A DNA stretch of 64,000 nucleotides, taken from contig CAIURC010000038.1 in assembly GCA_903901425.1 (NCBI GenBank), positions 1-64,000 of the forward strand, read 5' to 3'. Both the position numbers and the translations under genes were made by a program. This DNA comes from an uncultured Spartobacteria bacterium (lineage in GTDB: Bacteria > Verrucomicrobiota > Verrucomicrobiia > Chthoniobacterales > Chthoniobacteraceae). Under the pieces are notes generated by a model. That model saw only the letters and a program-made list of their open reading frames with translations, made no database searches and had not been told where the DNA came from. Positions 29,317 through 37,230 of the stretch are shown piece after piece. How positions within the stretch are numbered: the first letter of the stretch is position 1; each line of letters opens with the position of its first letter.

Positions 29317-30242
29317 TCAGGGGGAGATCAGCCAGACTTCAGCGACCCGGTTTTCCTCAAGTTTGTCTGGGGCGGGCAGGTGGCTGGACCCCATGGCGAT
29401 GGAATAGACCGGGGTTTTCCGAGGGAGTTTTTCACGGAGAACCGCTGCGACGAGGTCGGATCGGGACTGGGAGGCGGTGAGGTTTTTGGAGGTGTCGCCG
29501 GAGCTGTCGGCATATCCGAGAACCACAAAAACCGGGCTGGGCGATTTTTCAAGCAAGGCGCGCACGTCCGGGGAGTCCACGGCCGGTTTGAGGAGAGGAA
29601 GCGCCGTGGGCGGGAGTTTTTGGATCCCGAACTGGACCGGGATGGTGGCGAGTTTCGAGATTTTTCTGGTGGCCTCCAAGGAAGCGATCAGGCTCTCGCG
29701 GGACTCTAGGGAGAGGCCCTTCAAGGAGTCGGCTTTCTCAAGGAGCAGGTTTCGGTACTTGTCCGTAACCGGGTCCCGCGGTTCTGCCTGTTTTGGCAGG
29801 ATGGCAGGCGCCGGTTCTGAAGCGGTCTGCGCAGGCGGTTCGACGGCGGGAGGCAGAGGTGGAGGCGGTGGAGCGATTGTAGCGGGGGCGGGGGTTTGAG
29901 CGGGGAGCGCAGGGCTCTGGGGGGAAACGGGCGTGGCGCTGATCGTTGCGGGCGGAGGGGTGGACTGGGCCGGGCTGGGGCGGCGGATTCGACGGGGAAC
30001 GGGGCGGGCCGGAGCGGTTTTTTCCAGAGAAAAGATGCTGTGCCGGCTGCAACGGCGAGGATGCCAGATGCGGCCAAGGCGAGGGTTCGGGAGGATTTGC
30101 GGGCGGGCTCGAGTTCGATCAGGGAGAGAACTTTTTCGCACTCTGGGCAGATGAGCGGGGCGTCCGGGGCCAGAAGAATGTCCTCGGATCGATAGGCCAG
30201 GAGGCAACCGTTAAAATTGCTGCATTTGGCGGTGAGCTTCAT
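29317..30242 (-). CDS. Zinc-ribbon membrane protein with OmpA-like C-terminus, split by an apparent frameshift
   Basis: From the ATG at 30242 one frame gives a zinc-ribbon-like N-terminus with a Cys pair (CPEC) and a possible upstream pair, a membrane span (about 53-70) and a proline-rich linker, then nonsense. A different frame, open over the same stretch, gives a Pro/Ala linker, a helical region (DPVTDKYRNLLLEKADSLKGL) and an OmpA-like end (FVVLGYADSSGD to ENRVAEVWL). Joining them with a -1 shift, plausibly at the A6 run (30023-30018 minus), restores one protein of about 308 residues. It may be a real mutation, a slippage site or a sequencing error. The start overlaps the RluA stop (ATGA). 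Confidence 0.65.
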
Positions 30243-31153
30243 GGGTGCGGGGCATTGATAAGGGGGGCGTTCTCGCTCCTGCCAAGGAAAATCCTACGAT
30301 CCCGGGCGGGGATCCAGTGGGTCAGGTCCTCGGGGAGCGGGGACGTCCAGTCCAAGCCGAGGGAAGGGACAGACATCCTGCAGGAATGGAGGGCATGTCG
30401 TGGAAGGAGCAGTTGGGACTGGAGTGCCGGACCCCAGCCTTGGTCAATGAACTGGAGGTACAGGTTTTCGTCCGGGCCATAGATTTTGTCGCCCACGATC
30501 GGGTGGCCTTCGAGGGCGAGGTGGACGCGGATCTGGTGGGTGCGTCCGGTGAGCGGGCTGCACCTGAGGAGAGCGAACTTGGAGCCGTTGGAGGTGGGGT
30601 TTTCCCACTGGTGGAGCACTGAAAAGCGGGTGACGGCCTCGGCTCCATCGGGGTGGGTGCACTGTTTGAGGTGGATTTTTGAGGGGAGTCGGGAGATTTG
30701 CCGGAGGAGGGGCCAGCGGGTTTCAAATGTGTCGGAAGCGGGCCATCCCCAGACGATGGCGAGGTATTCCTTGAGGATGGCCCTGGACTGCATGAGCAGG
30801 TGGAACTGGCGTGCAGCGGCATGGGTTTTTGCAATCAACGACAGGCCGCTGGTCTCCCGGTCGAGACGGTTGATGAGGGAAATCTGGCCGCCTGCGTTGA
30901 GTTCAAAGGCGAGGACTTCCCGCAGGGCGTGCCAGAGCGTGAATCGGCCATTGGGTTTGGAGGGGTGCGCCTCGAGGAAGGAAGGTTTGTCCACCACCAG
31001 CCAGTCCTCCGATTCGGCAATGAACCGGATATCCCTGCAAATCCCGGGGGATGAATATGGGAGGAAGGTGGACAAGGGGATGGCGTTGCGCTTTGGTTCT
31101 TGCACCCTGCGGGAGCGGGGTGCAGGAGGCAAGTGCGCTAAATTTCCCGTCAT
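30239..31153 (-). CDS. RluA-family RNA pseudouridine synthase
   Basis: This roughly 304-residue enzyme of the RluA/RluC/RluD family modifies uridine in rRNA or tRNA. The catalytic aspartate lies in INRLDRETSGL, where the usual His before RLD is Asn. GRTHQIRVHLALEGHPIVGD is the other signature and is intact. There is no N-terminal S4 domain. The exact start is uncertain: the ATG at 31153 shares CATG with the divergent ABC gene start, and the first 40 residues are not conserved. The stop overlaps the next gene (ATGA). Confidence 0.85.
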   Translation of the reverse strand: MTGNLAHLPPAPRSRRVQEPKRNAIPLSTFLPYSSPGICRDIRFIAESEDWLVVDKPSFLEAHPSKPNGRFTLWHALREVLAFELNAGGQISLINRLDRETSGLSLIAKTHAAARQFHLLMQSRAILKEYLAIVWGWPASDTFETRWPLLRQISRLPSKIHLKQCTHPDGAEAVTRFSVLHQWENPTSNGSKFALLRCSPLTGRTHQIRVHLALEGHPIVGDKIYGPDENLYLQFIDQGWGPALQSQLLLPRHALHSCRMSVPSLGLDWTSPLPEDLTHWIPARDRRIFLGRSENAPLINAPHP

Positions 31154-31808
31154 GATTCTCGCCCGCAAACTGAGCCGGATTTATTCCCCGACCGTGCGGG
31201 CGTTGGACGGCGTGGATCTGGAGATTCAGCGGGGTGAGATGGTGGCGGTCACGGGGCCGAGTGGATGTGGGAAGAGCACGCTGCTCCACCTGCTGGGGGG
31301 GCTGGACCGGCCGACCGGCGGGGTTCTGGAAGTCGATGGTCTGGCGCTGGAGACAGCCCGTGAGGCGGAGTTGACGGAGTACCGGCGCCGGACCGTGGGG
31401 GTTGTTTTTCAGGCGTTTCATCTGCTGCCGACCATGAGCGTGTGGGAAAATGTGAGTGTGCCGCTTTTGCTCCGGGGTGTGGCACAGGGGGAGGCGCGTG
31501 CGCGGGCGGAACGGTGGGTGGAGTGGGTTGGGCTCTGGGAGAGGCGCAGCCACCGGATCCATGAGTTGAGCGGGGGGCAGATGCAGCGGACGGCGGTGGC
31601 GCGCGCATTGGTGCATGAACCGGCTCTTTTGCTGGCGGATGAACCCACGGGGAACTTGGATTCAGAGAACGCGCGGCAGGTTGTGGAGGTGTTCCAAAGA
31701 ATTGCTTCTCAGTTGGGGACCACCATGGTAGTGGTTACACATAGTGCTGAAGTTGCGGATGCAGCCTCCCGCAGAATTCCCCTCAAGGATGGGCGATTGG
31801 TGGGTTGA
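31152..31808 (+). CDS. ABC transporter ATP-binding protein (LolD/MacB type)
   Basis: This 218-residue ATPase has Walker A (GPSGCGKST, about 36-44), Q-loop (VFQAFHLLP), signature LSGGQMQR, Walker B (LLLADEPTGNLD) and H-loop (VVTHS). The sequence most resembles LolD and MacB ATPases that drive lipoprotein release or MacB-type efflux. No permease gene lies next to it, so its partner must be elsewhere. The ATG at 31152 overlaps the divergent RluA ATG (CATG). The frame extends upstream, but that part is antisense to rluA. Confidence 0.9.
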   Translation: MILARKLSRIYSPTVRALDGVDLEIQRGEMVAVTGPSGCGKSTLLHLLGGLDRPTGGVLEVDGLALETAREAELTEYRRRTVGVVFQAFHLLPTMSVWENVSVPLLLRGVAQGEARARAERWVEWVGLWERRSHRIHELSGGQMQRTAVARALVHEPALLLADEPTGNLDSENARQVVEVFQRIASQLGTTMVVVTHSAEVADAASRRIPLKDGRLVG

Positions 31809-31943
31809 TTCCGGGTCCCTCCGGTTTTCCAACCCTCTCGTTTTCGTGAAAACATCCCAAGTGCTTCTGGGTGGCGGTTTCCGTGCCGGTGGATAGCCGG
31901 TCGCACTGACTTCCAATTTTCCCCCAACTGCGCCGATTCCCTG

Positions 31944-31972
31944 CCGCCCCTCAAAGGTCCTGCGGGGGGCGG
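31944..31972 (+). terminator. Possible hairpin between the ABC gene and the cNMP-binding gene
   Basis: A 7-bp GC-only stem (CCGCCCC with GGGGCGG) with a 15-base loop is followed by TTT. It lies about 135 bp after the ABC stop and just before the next ATG. It could be a weak terminator or a leader structure. Confidence 0.3.
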
Positions 31973-31990
31973 TTTACCTGTCCACACGCG

Positions 31991-32482
31991 ATGTCTGCCG
32001 AAAATACGATCCTTCCGTTGCCCGAAATGCGCCTCAAGCTGAGGAGCCAGCCCTTGTTCAAGGAGTTTCACGACGAGGAACTCGATGCGCTGCTGGCGCT
32101 TCTGGAGCCCGAATACTTTTCTGACCGGGAGATGATTGTGCGGCAGGGAGAGGTTGGGGACTGTATGTATCTGGTGGTGAATGGTCGTGCCCGCGTGCTG
32201 CACCAGAAGGGGGGGCATGCCGTGGAGCTGGCGGTCCTTGCCTGCGGCGATTTTTTCGGCGAAATCGCTCTGGTGGGTCAGGGACCGCGCTCTGCGGACG
32301 TGGAGTCCGTGGAGCGGTGTGTCCTCTTGAAGATCTCGCAGGCTTCGATTTCTGCGTTGGTGGGGGTGTACCCTGCGGCGGGTTACAAGTTGCTGATTGG
32401 GATTGGGAGGATTCTGGTGGAACGTCTGCGGGCGAGCAACCAGCGGTACGTGGACTCCCTCCTGTTTCCGACGGGCGCCTAG
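31991..32482 (+). CDS. Cyclic nucleotide-binding domain protein
   Basis: This 163-residue protein is essentially one Crp-like cyclic-nucleotide-binding fold: MIVRQGEVGDCMYLVVNGRAR and CGDFFGEIALVGQGPRSADVES, the latter being the phosphate-binding cassette (FGE...RSA). There is no helix-turn-helix, so it is not a classic Crp regulator; it may sense cAMP or c-di-GMP and act on a partner. It precedes lpxC-fabZ by 120 bp, which suggests a link to envelope control, but only by position. Confidence 0.85.
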   Translation: MSAENTILPLPEMRLKLRSQPLFKEFHDEELDALLALLEPEYFSDREMIVRQGEVGDCMYLVVNGRARVLHQKGGHAVELAVLACGDFFGEIALVGQGPRSADVESVERCVLLKISQASISALVGVYPAAGYKLLIGIGRILVERLRASNQRYVDSLLFPTGA

Positions 32483-32602
32483 GTGGGGCTTGCGGCGGGA
32501 GTGTGGGGCGCAAGGCCCGGGGCGGTTTTTTGGGGGGGATTTGAGAGCGTGCAACCTAAGGCTTGTGGGGAAGCGTCGGCTCAGCGATAACCCCCGGCTC
32601 GC

Positions 32603-33913
32603 ATGGCACCCAGTCAACACACCCTAGCAAAGAGCGTGAGCATCAGTGGCGGTTCGCTGCACACGGGCGAATCGGTGACTCTGACTCTGCATCCGGCGCC
32701 CGTTGGGCACGGGCGCAGGTTCAAGCGGAAGGATCTCCCGGATGAACCGGTGATTGAAGCTCGGATCGAGCACGTAAAGACCGTGGAGCGTTCCACGACG
32801 ATCGCAGAGGGCGGGGTAAAAGTGCACACGGTGGAGCATGTGCTCAGCGCGCTTGCGGGGATGGGGGTGGACAATGTCCTGATTGAGATGGACGCAAACG
32901 AGCCTCCGATTGGGGATGGGAGTGCGCGCCCGTACGTGGAGTTGATCCGGAGAGCAGGGCTGGTGGACCAGAAGGAGCCCCGGCGTTTTTTTGAGATCGG
33001 CGAGCCGTTGAGTTTGGAGACGCGCAGCGGTTCCGTGATGGTGGTGGTGCCAGATCCCGGGTTCCGGATTTCCTGCACCCATGTGGGGCCGGACGGGAGG
33101 TTTACCCAGTTTTACACCACGGAAATCACGCCGGAAGTGTATGAGAAGGAGATTGCCCCGGCTCGGACGTTTGTTTTTTACGAGGACGTGAAGCCCTTGA
33201 TGGAGAAGGGGTTGATCAAGGGGGGGAGTTTGGAGAATGCGGTGGTGGTGAGGGGGGACTCTGTGTTGAGCAAGGAACCCCTGCGGTTTGCGGATGAGTT
33301 TGTGCGCCACAAGATCCTAGACATCGTCGGTGACCTTGCGCTGTTTGGCCGGTCCATCCGCGGTCATGTGATTGCCGTGAAACCCGGGCACGGACCGAAC
33401 ACGGATCTGGCGCGGCTGATTTCAAAGCAGCATGCGAAGGCGATGGCTTTGGTGCCGCCATCGGTCACACCGAAGGGGGGCGAGGTGCTGGACGTGAATG
33501 ACGTGATGCGGCTGCTGCCGCATCGGTATCCGTTTTTGATGGTGGACCGCGTGGTGGGTTTTGAAGGGGAGACCAAGTGCACTGGGGTCAAGGCGATCAC
33601 GATCAACGAGTTGTTTTTCCAAGGGCATTTCCCGGGGCATCCGGTCATGCCGGGGGTTCTGCAGTTGGAGGCGATGGCTCAGGTGGGCAGCATCGTGGCG
33701 TTGCGCGCGCCCGGGATGGCCGGAAAAATCGGGTACTTCATGAGCGCCGACAGCGTGAAGTTCCGAAAGCCGGTGGTGCCGGGGGACATGCTGTTCATTG
33801 AGGTGGAAATGGTTCAGCGGAAGAAGAACATCATCAAGGCCCGAGGCCGGTGCGTGGTGAATGGCGAGGTGGTTTCGGAGGCGGAAATGATGTTTGGGTT
33901 CATTGAATCGTGA
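32603..33913 (+). CDS. lpxC-fabZ: Bifunctional UDP-3-O-acyl-N-acetylglucosamine deacetylase / 3-hydroxyacyl-ACP dehydratase
   Basis: This 436-residue fusion combines two steps of lipid A and fatty-acid synthesis. Residues 1 to about 295 are LpxC: VHTVEHVLSAL and RHKILDIVGDLAL hold the zinc and catalytic residues. Residues about 300-436 are FabZ: HRYPFLMVDR, and GHFPGHPVMPGVLQLEAMAQ with the catalytic His and Glu. Such LpxC-FabZ fusions are known in Bacteroidota and Chlamydiota-Verrucomicrobiota relatives. lpxA follows with a GTGA overlap. Confidence 0.95.
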   Translation: MAPSQHTLAKSVSISGGSLHTGESVTLTLHPAPVGHGRRFKRKDLPDEPVIEARIEHVKTVERSTTIAEGGVKVHTVEHVLSALAGMGVDNVLIEMDANEPPIGDGSARPYVELIRRAGLVDQKEPRRFFEIGEPLSLETRSGSVMVVVPDPGFRISCTHVGPDGRFTQFYTTEITPEVYEKEIAPARTFVFYEDVKPLMEKGLIKGGSLENAVVVRGDSVLSKEPLRFADEFVRHKILDIVGDLALFGRSIRGHVIAVKPGHGPNTDLARLISKQHAKAMALVPPSVTPKGGEVLDVNDVMRLLPHRYPFLMVDRVVGFEGETKCTGVKAITINELFFQGHFPGHPVMPGVLQLEAMAQVGSIVALRAPGMAGKIGYFMSADSVKFRKPVVPGDMLFIEVEMVQRKKNIIKARGRCVVNGEVVSEAEMMFGFIES

Positions 33914-34686
33914 GCACGCATATCCATCCGAGCGCGGTGGTGGATCCGGGGGCGGAGTTGGGGAGTGACGTGTTCATTGGCCCTTTCTGTGTGGTGGAAA
34001 AGGGGGTGGTGATTGGTGCAGGGTGCTGGCTTCAGAGCCATGTGGTCGTGGCTTCAGGAACCCGGATGGGCGAACGAAACCGTTTTTTCAGCTTCGGTTC
34101 CATCGGGCAGGTGACGCAGGACCTCAAGTATGTGGGGGAGCCGACGGGGCTGGAAATTGGTTCGGGAAACACGTTCCGCGAGTTCGTCACCATTCACCGG
34201 GGCACCGCTCCGGGTTCCTTCACGCGGGTGGGCGATGAGGGGAACTTCCTCTCCTACAGCCACATTGCCCATGACTGTCAGGTTGGGAACCACGTCATTT
34301 TTTCCAACAACGGAACTCTGGCCGGGCACGTGGAGGTGGGGGACCACGCCGTGATCGGAGGGTTCACGGCGGTCCATCAGTTTTGCAGGATCGGTCGCCA
34401 CGCGCTGACGGGCGGGTGTTCAAAGATCGTCCAAGATGTGCCTCCCTACATGATCGCAGATGGAAATCCTGCAAGCGTGCGGAGTTTCAACAAAGTCGGG
34501 TTGGAGCGGCACGGCTTCAGTGAGGCGGCGATGCGCCAGATCAAGGATGCGTACCGGTTGATTTACCGCTCCAAGCTGAACCTGCAGCAGGCCGTTGAAC
34601 AGATTCGCGCTGATCTCCCCGAGAGCCCAGAGGTTGAGCACTTGGTGGATTTTGTGACCCACAGCCCTCGCGGAATTATCAAGTAG
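33910..34686 (+). CDS. lpxA: Acyl-[ACP]--UDP-N-acetylglucosamine O-acyltransferase
   Basis: This 258-residue acyltransferase performs the first lipid A step. It is built of left-handed beta-helix hexapeptide repeats and keeps the catalytic-histidine region SHIAHDCQVGNHV. The C-terminal helical domain ends in LVDFVTHSPRGIIK. It starts at a GTG that overlaps the lpxC-fabZ stop (GTGA). Together these genes indicate an LPS-containing outer membrane. Confidence 0.95.
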   Translation: MSTHIHPSAVVDPGAELGSDVFIGPFCVVEKGVVIGAGCWLQSHVVVASGTRMGERNRFFSFGSIGQVTQDLKYVGEPTGLEIGSGNTFREFVTIHRGTAPGSFTRVGDEGNFLSYSHIAHDCQVGNHVIFSNNGTLAGHVEVGDHAVIGGFTAVHQFCRIGRHALTGGCSKIVQDVPPYMIADGNPASVRSFNKVGLERHGFSEAAMRQIKDAYRLIYRSKLNLQQAVEQIRADLPESPEVEHLVDFVTHSPRGIIK

Positions 34687-34703
34687 AGAGCCGCGCAGTC
34701 TCC

Positions 34704-34961
34704 TCAGGACTTCTGGGAGTCCGGTGCACTGATTTCAAACACCGGCACGGAACGGCCGTACTCGTCCGTGGACACGCTGTGGGTTGGGGTGAGGTTCAGC
34801 GACTGGTAGGCGGCATCCAGCTTTTCGGGGTCGTTCGCCAGTTGGGGAAACAGGGCGCTGAGGCGCTGTCGGATCCAGTGCTTGGCCATCTTGACCTCCG
34901 TGGGATGGAGCTTGGGTTCGTTGAAAAAAGTGCGGGCGATGCGTTCAAGAAGGCTGGCCAT
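34704..34961 (-). CDS. Small hypothetical protein
   Basis: I do not recognise this 85-residue product. It starts MASLLERIARTFFNEPKLHPTE and seems soluble, mainly helical with a short acidic/serine C-terminus; no cysteine or signal peptide is present. It converges with lpxA (18 bp between the ends) and follows the polytopic membrane gene by 38 bp on the same strand. Normal composition and a clear ATG support it, but there is no functional clue. Confidence 0.45.
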   Translation of the reverse strand: MASLLERIARTFFNEPKLHPTEVKMAKHWIRQRLSALFPQLANDPEKLDAAYQSLNLTPTHSVSTDEYGRSVPVFEISAPDSQKS

Positions 34962-34999
34962 GAGGGTGGAATTTTGTTTTCCCCATCAGGAAGCAGATG

Positions 35000-35767
35000 T
35001 CATGCCATGAGATGCTGGAGGTGAGGGAGGAGGAAAAGCAGGTTGAGCAGCAGGAAAACCAGCGCAGCCAGCCGTTCAGGCGCGGCTGAGAGGGTCTGCA
35101 CCGCGGTCGGGCGCAGCACAAATGCGGCAACGAAAGAGAGAAGCCCCAGGGCAACCGGGAACGGCCATGGGAACCTTGGCCCATTTTCCACGACCCCTGG
35201 GCTCCAGATCCACCAAGAGCGGATCTGGCGTGCGCCGAGTTCAAGGAAGATGCCCGAGGCCGCCGAAATCAGTCCGGACGCCGCAGCGATTCCGGCATGG
35301 CTGGATTTTGGGCGGATGACAAGCGCCATGGCTCTGGACCCCGTCAGAAGGGCGTACCAGAGCAGACACCACCCCAGTGGGGCGTGGAAGACGCCTGGGC
35401 CGAGACGGCTGGTGAATGCCATGCGGCCCAGCGGAAGCCCTGAGAACAGGTTCACCCATGCCAGCGTGAGCGAGATCGCGAAAGTAAACAGAACCCAGTT
35501 TCTTGCCCCCCGCAATCCCTCTGAGGTGGAGTTGCATTGGTGGAGAACCAGCGACGCAAGGACGAGCAGGAGCGGGTCGAGAACCCCGAGAAGGAGTTGC
35601 AACGCGGCGCGAAGGTCCGGATTTGAAATTTTAGCCTGAAGTTCTACCTCGCCGGTGCCGGTGCTCCAGACAACTGCAGCGAGGAGGTAGGTAGCGAGGA
35701 AAAGGAGGGTGCGGATCGCAGCGAGAGGCTCCAGCGCGCTCCGGAGGACAAGCCACAGGGGGGTCAT
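35000..35767 (-). CDS. Polytopic membrane protein, possibly DUF422/CruF-like
   Basis: This 255-residue protein has about 7 hydrophobic segments. The pattern of a Gly/Ala-rich segment followed by FLELGARQIRSWWIWSPG resembles the carotenoid-biosynthesis DUF422 (CruF-like hydratase) proteins, where aromatic residues follow a conserved Asp/Glu. The match is by eye and weak, and no carotenoid genes are nearby. It lies 75 bp after the desaturase gene, on the same strand. An alternative is an unrelated conserved membrane protein. Confidence 0.4.
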   Translation of the reverse strand: MTPLWLVLRSALEPLAAIRTLLFLATYLLAAVVWSTGTGEVELQAKISNPDLRAALQLLLGVLDPLLLVLASLVLHQCNSTSEGLRGARNWVLFTFAISLTLAWVNLFSGLPLGRMAFTSRLGPGVFHAPLGWCLLWYALLTGSRAMALVIRPKSSHAGIAAASGLISAASGIFLELGARQIRSWWIWSPGVVENGPRFPWPFPVALGLLSFVAAFVLRPTAVQTLSAAPERLAALVFLLLNLLFLLPHLQHLMA

Positions 35768-35842
35768 GCCGAGTGGAGGCCGTCTTCTGCGGTCTCTTTC
35801 GCGGACGGGTGTTAAAAGGAGGCAAGGCCTTCGGGACGGACC

Positions 35843-36949
35843 TTAGGCTGGCTCCACAAAGCCACGGAGTTGGAGGGCGCTGAGCGCCAGGCGGATTTCG
35901 GCGCTGAGGTCTGAGAGCATTTCCCGGGTGATCTCAATCTGCTCGTTCTTGCGACGGATCCAAGCATCTGCCACCTCTTGGAGCCTGGAATGGGCGGCTG
36001 CAATATAGGCGCGTGCCGCGGAGCTGAGGTCGGTGGCTTCGAGTTTAGACTCGATTCTGCGTTGGGCTTCGACGAGTTGGGCAAGCAGGATTTTGTCGGA
36101 GGGCACCCTGCGGAGTTTGCTGGCGAGCCCGAGTTTGGAAAGGGTCCAGATGATCCACTTGGTGGGGTCGAACTGCCAGGGTTTAACGCCGTTCCTGTAG
36201 TCGTGTTGGAACTCGTGGTGGTAGTTGTGGTACCCCTCGCCGAAGGTAAACAGGGCGAGGAGGAAGGAGTCCCGGGCGCTGCAGCGCGTGGAGTAGGGGC
36301 GGCGTCCGATGTAGTGGCAGAGGGAGTTGATGCAGAAGGTGCAGTGCTGGAGGAACACCACGCGTCCAACGCCTCCGATGAGGAATGCGCCGAGTGCCGA
36401 TGTCCAGCCGCCCCAGAGGTACCCTAGGACTGCGGGGAAAACAAATGCCACGGTGAACCCGATCCAGTGCACATACTTGTGCTGGAACATGACCAAGGGA
36501 TCCCGTTTGAGGTCGGGGACGTTGTCGTAGGAAAGGTTGGAGTGCAGCTTGAAGATCAGCCAGCCGATGTGGGCATGGAACAGGCCCTTGGAGACGTCGT
36601 AGGGATCCTCATCCTGATCCACGTGCTTGTGGTGGATCCGGTGTTCGCAGCACCACATCAGGGCGGAGTTCTCGAAGGCGCCGGCTCCGAAGAGAAGGGT
36701 GAGAAAGCGGACCGTCCAGTGGGCTTGGAAAGAAAGGTGGGAAAAGAGGCGGTGGTATCCCAGGGTGATGGAAAACCCGCAGGCGCAGAACATGAAGAAG
36801 AAAAGGGCGATCTGGAAGGCGTCAATCCCGTAGCGCCAGACATAGAGGGGAATTCCGATCAGGGCGACCAAGAGGGTTCCGATCAGAAAGGTGCTTGTGG
36901 TCCAGTTGACGCGGTGGAAAGGGATGCGCGGAAAGAGGCGTTGGAGCAT
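35843..36949 (-). CDS. Acyl-CoA/acyl-lipid delta-9-type fatty acid desaturase
   Basis: This 368-residue membrane enzyme inserts a double bond in fatty acyl chains, using a di-iron centre. The histidine boxes are visible: GYHRLFSH (first), HRIHHKH (second) and GEGYHNYHHEF (third). About 4 membrane helices are in the expected places. The last 75 residues form a coiled-coil-like, charged extension (from about RRVPSDKILLAQL) beyond the usual 300-residue core. It probably adjusts membrane fluidity. Confidence 0.88.
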   Translation of the reverse strand: MLQRLFPRIPFHRVNWTTSTFLIGTLLVALIGIPLYVWRYGIDAFQIALFFFMFCACGFSITLGYHRLFSHLSFQAHWTVRFLTLLFGAGAFENSALMWCCEHRIHHKHVDQDEDPYDVSKGLFHAHIGWLIFKLHSNLSYDNVPDLKRDPLVMFQHKYVHWIGFTVAFVFPAVLGYLWGGWTSALGAFLIGGVGRVVFLQHCTFCINSLCHYIGRRPYSTRCSARDSFLLALFTFGEGYHNYHHEFQHDYRNGVKPWQFDPTKWIIWTLSKLGLASKLRRVPSDKILLAQLVEAQRRIESKLEATDLSSAARAYIAAAHSRLQEVADAWIRRKNEQIEITREMLSDLSAEIRLALSALQLRGFVEPA

Positions 36950-37230
36950 AAACGGGAGAAAAGTGTCGGGGAAGGTGCGGACTCGGTACTGGGGGGGCGG
37001 GAAACTGGCGGGCGGCGTTCCGGGCGTGACTGGTTGAAAAGCGGAAGATCAGATTGCGTTGGAGTCGAGCTGCGAGCATGGGGCACCGATTCCGATGCTG
37101 GCCGGACAGGGGGGATGGGGGAAACCGGCCCGGGCTCACTGCATAATCCGATTATAGGCGATGGAGCCGGGCGATGTAAACGGAATTGTCTTGTTGAGGT
37201 GATCCGGGTTCGCCCCTACGGTGGGGGAAT

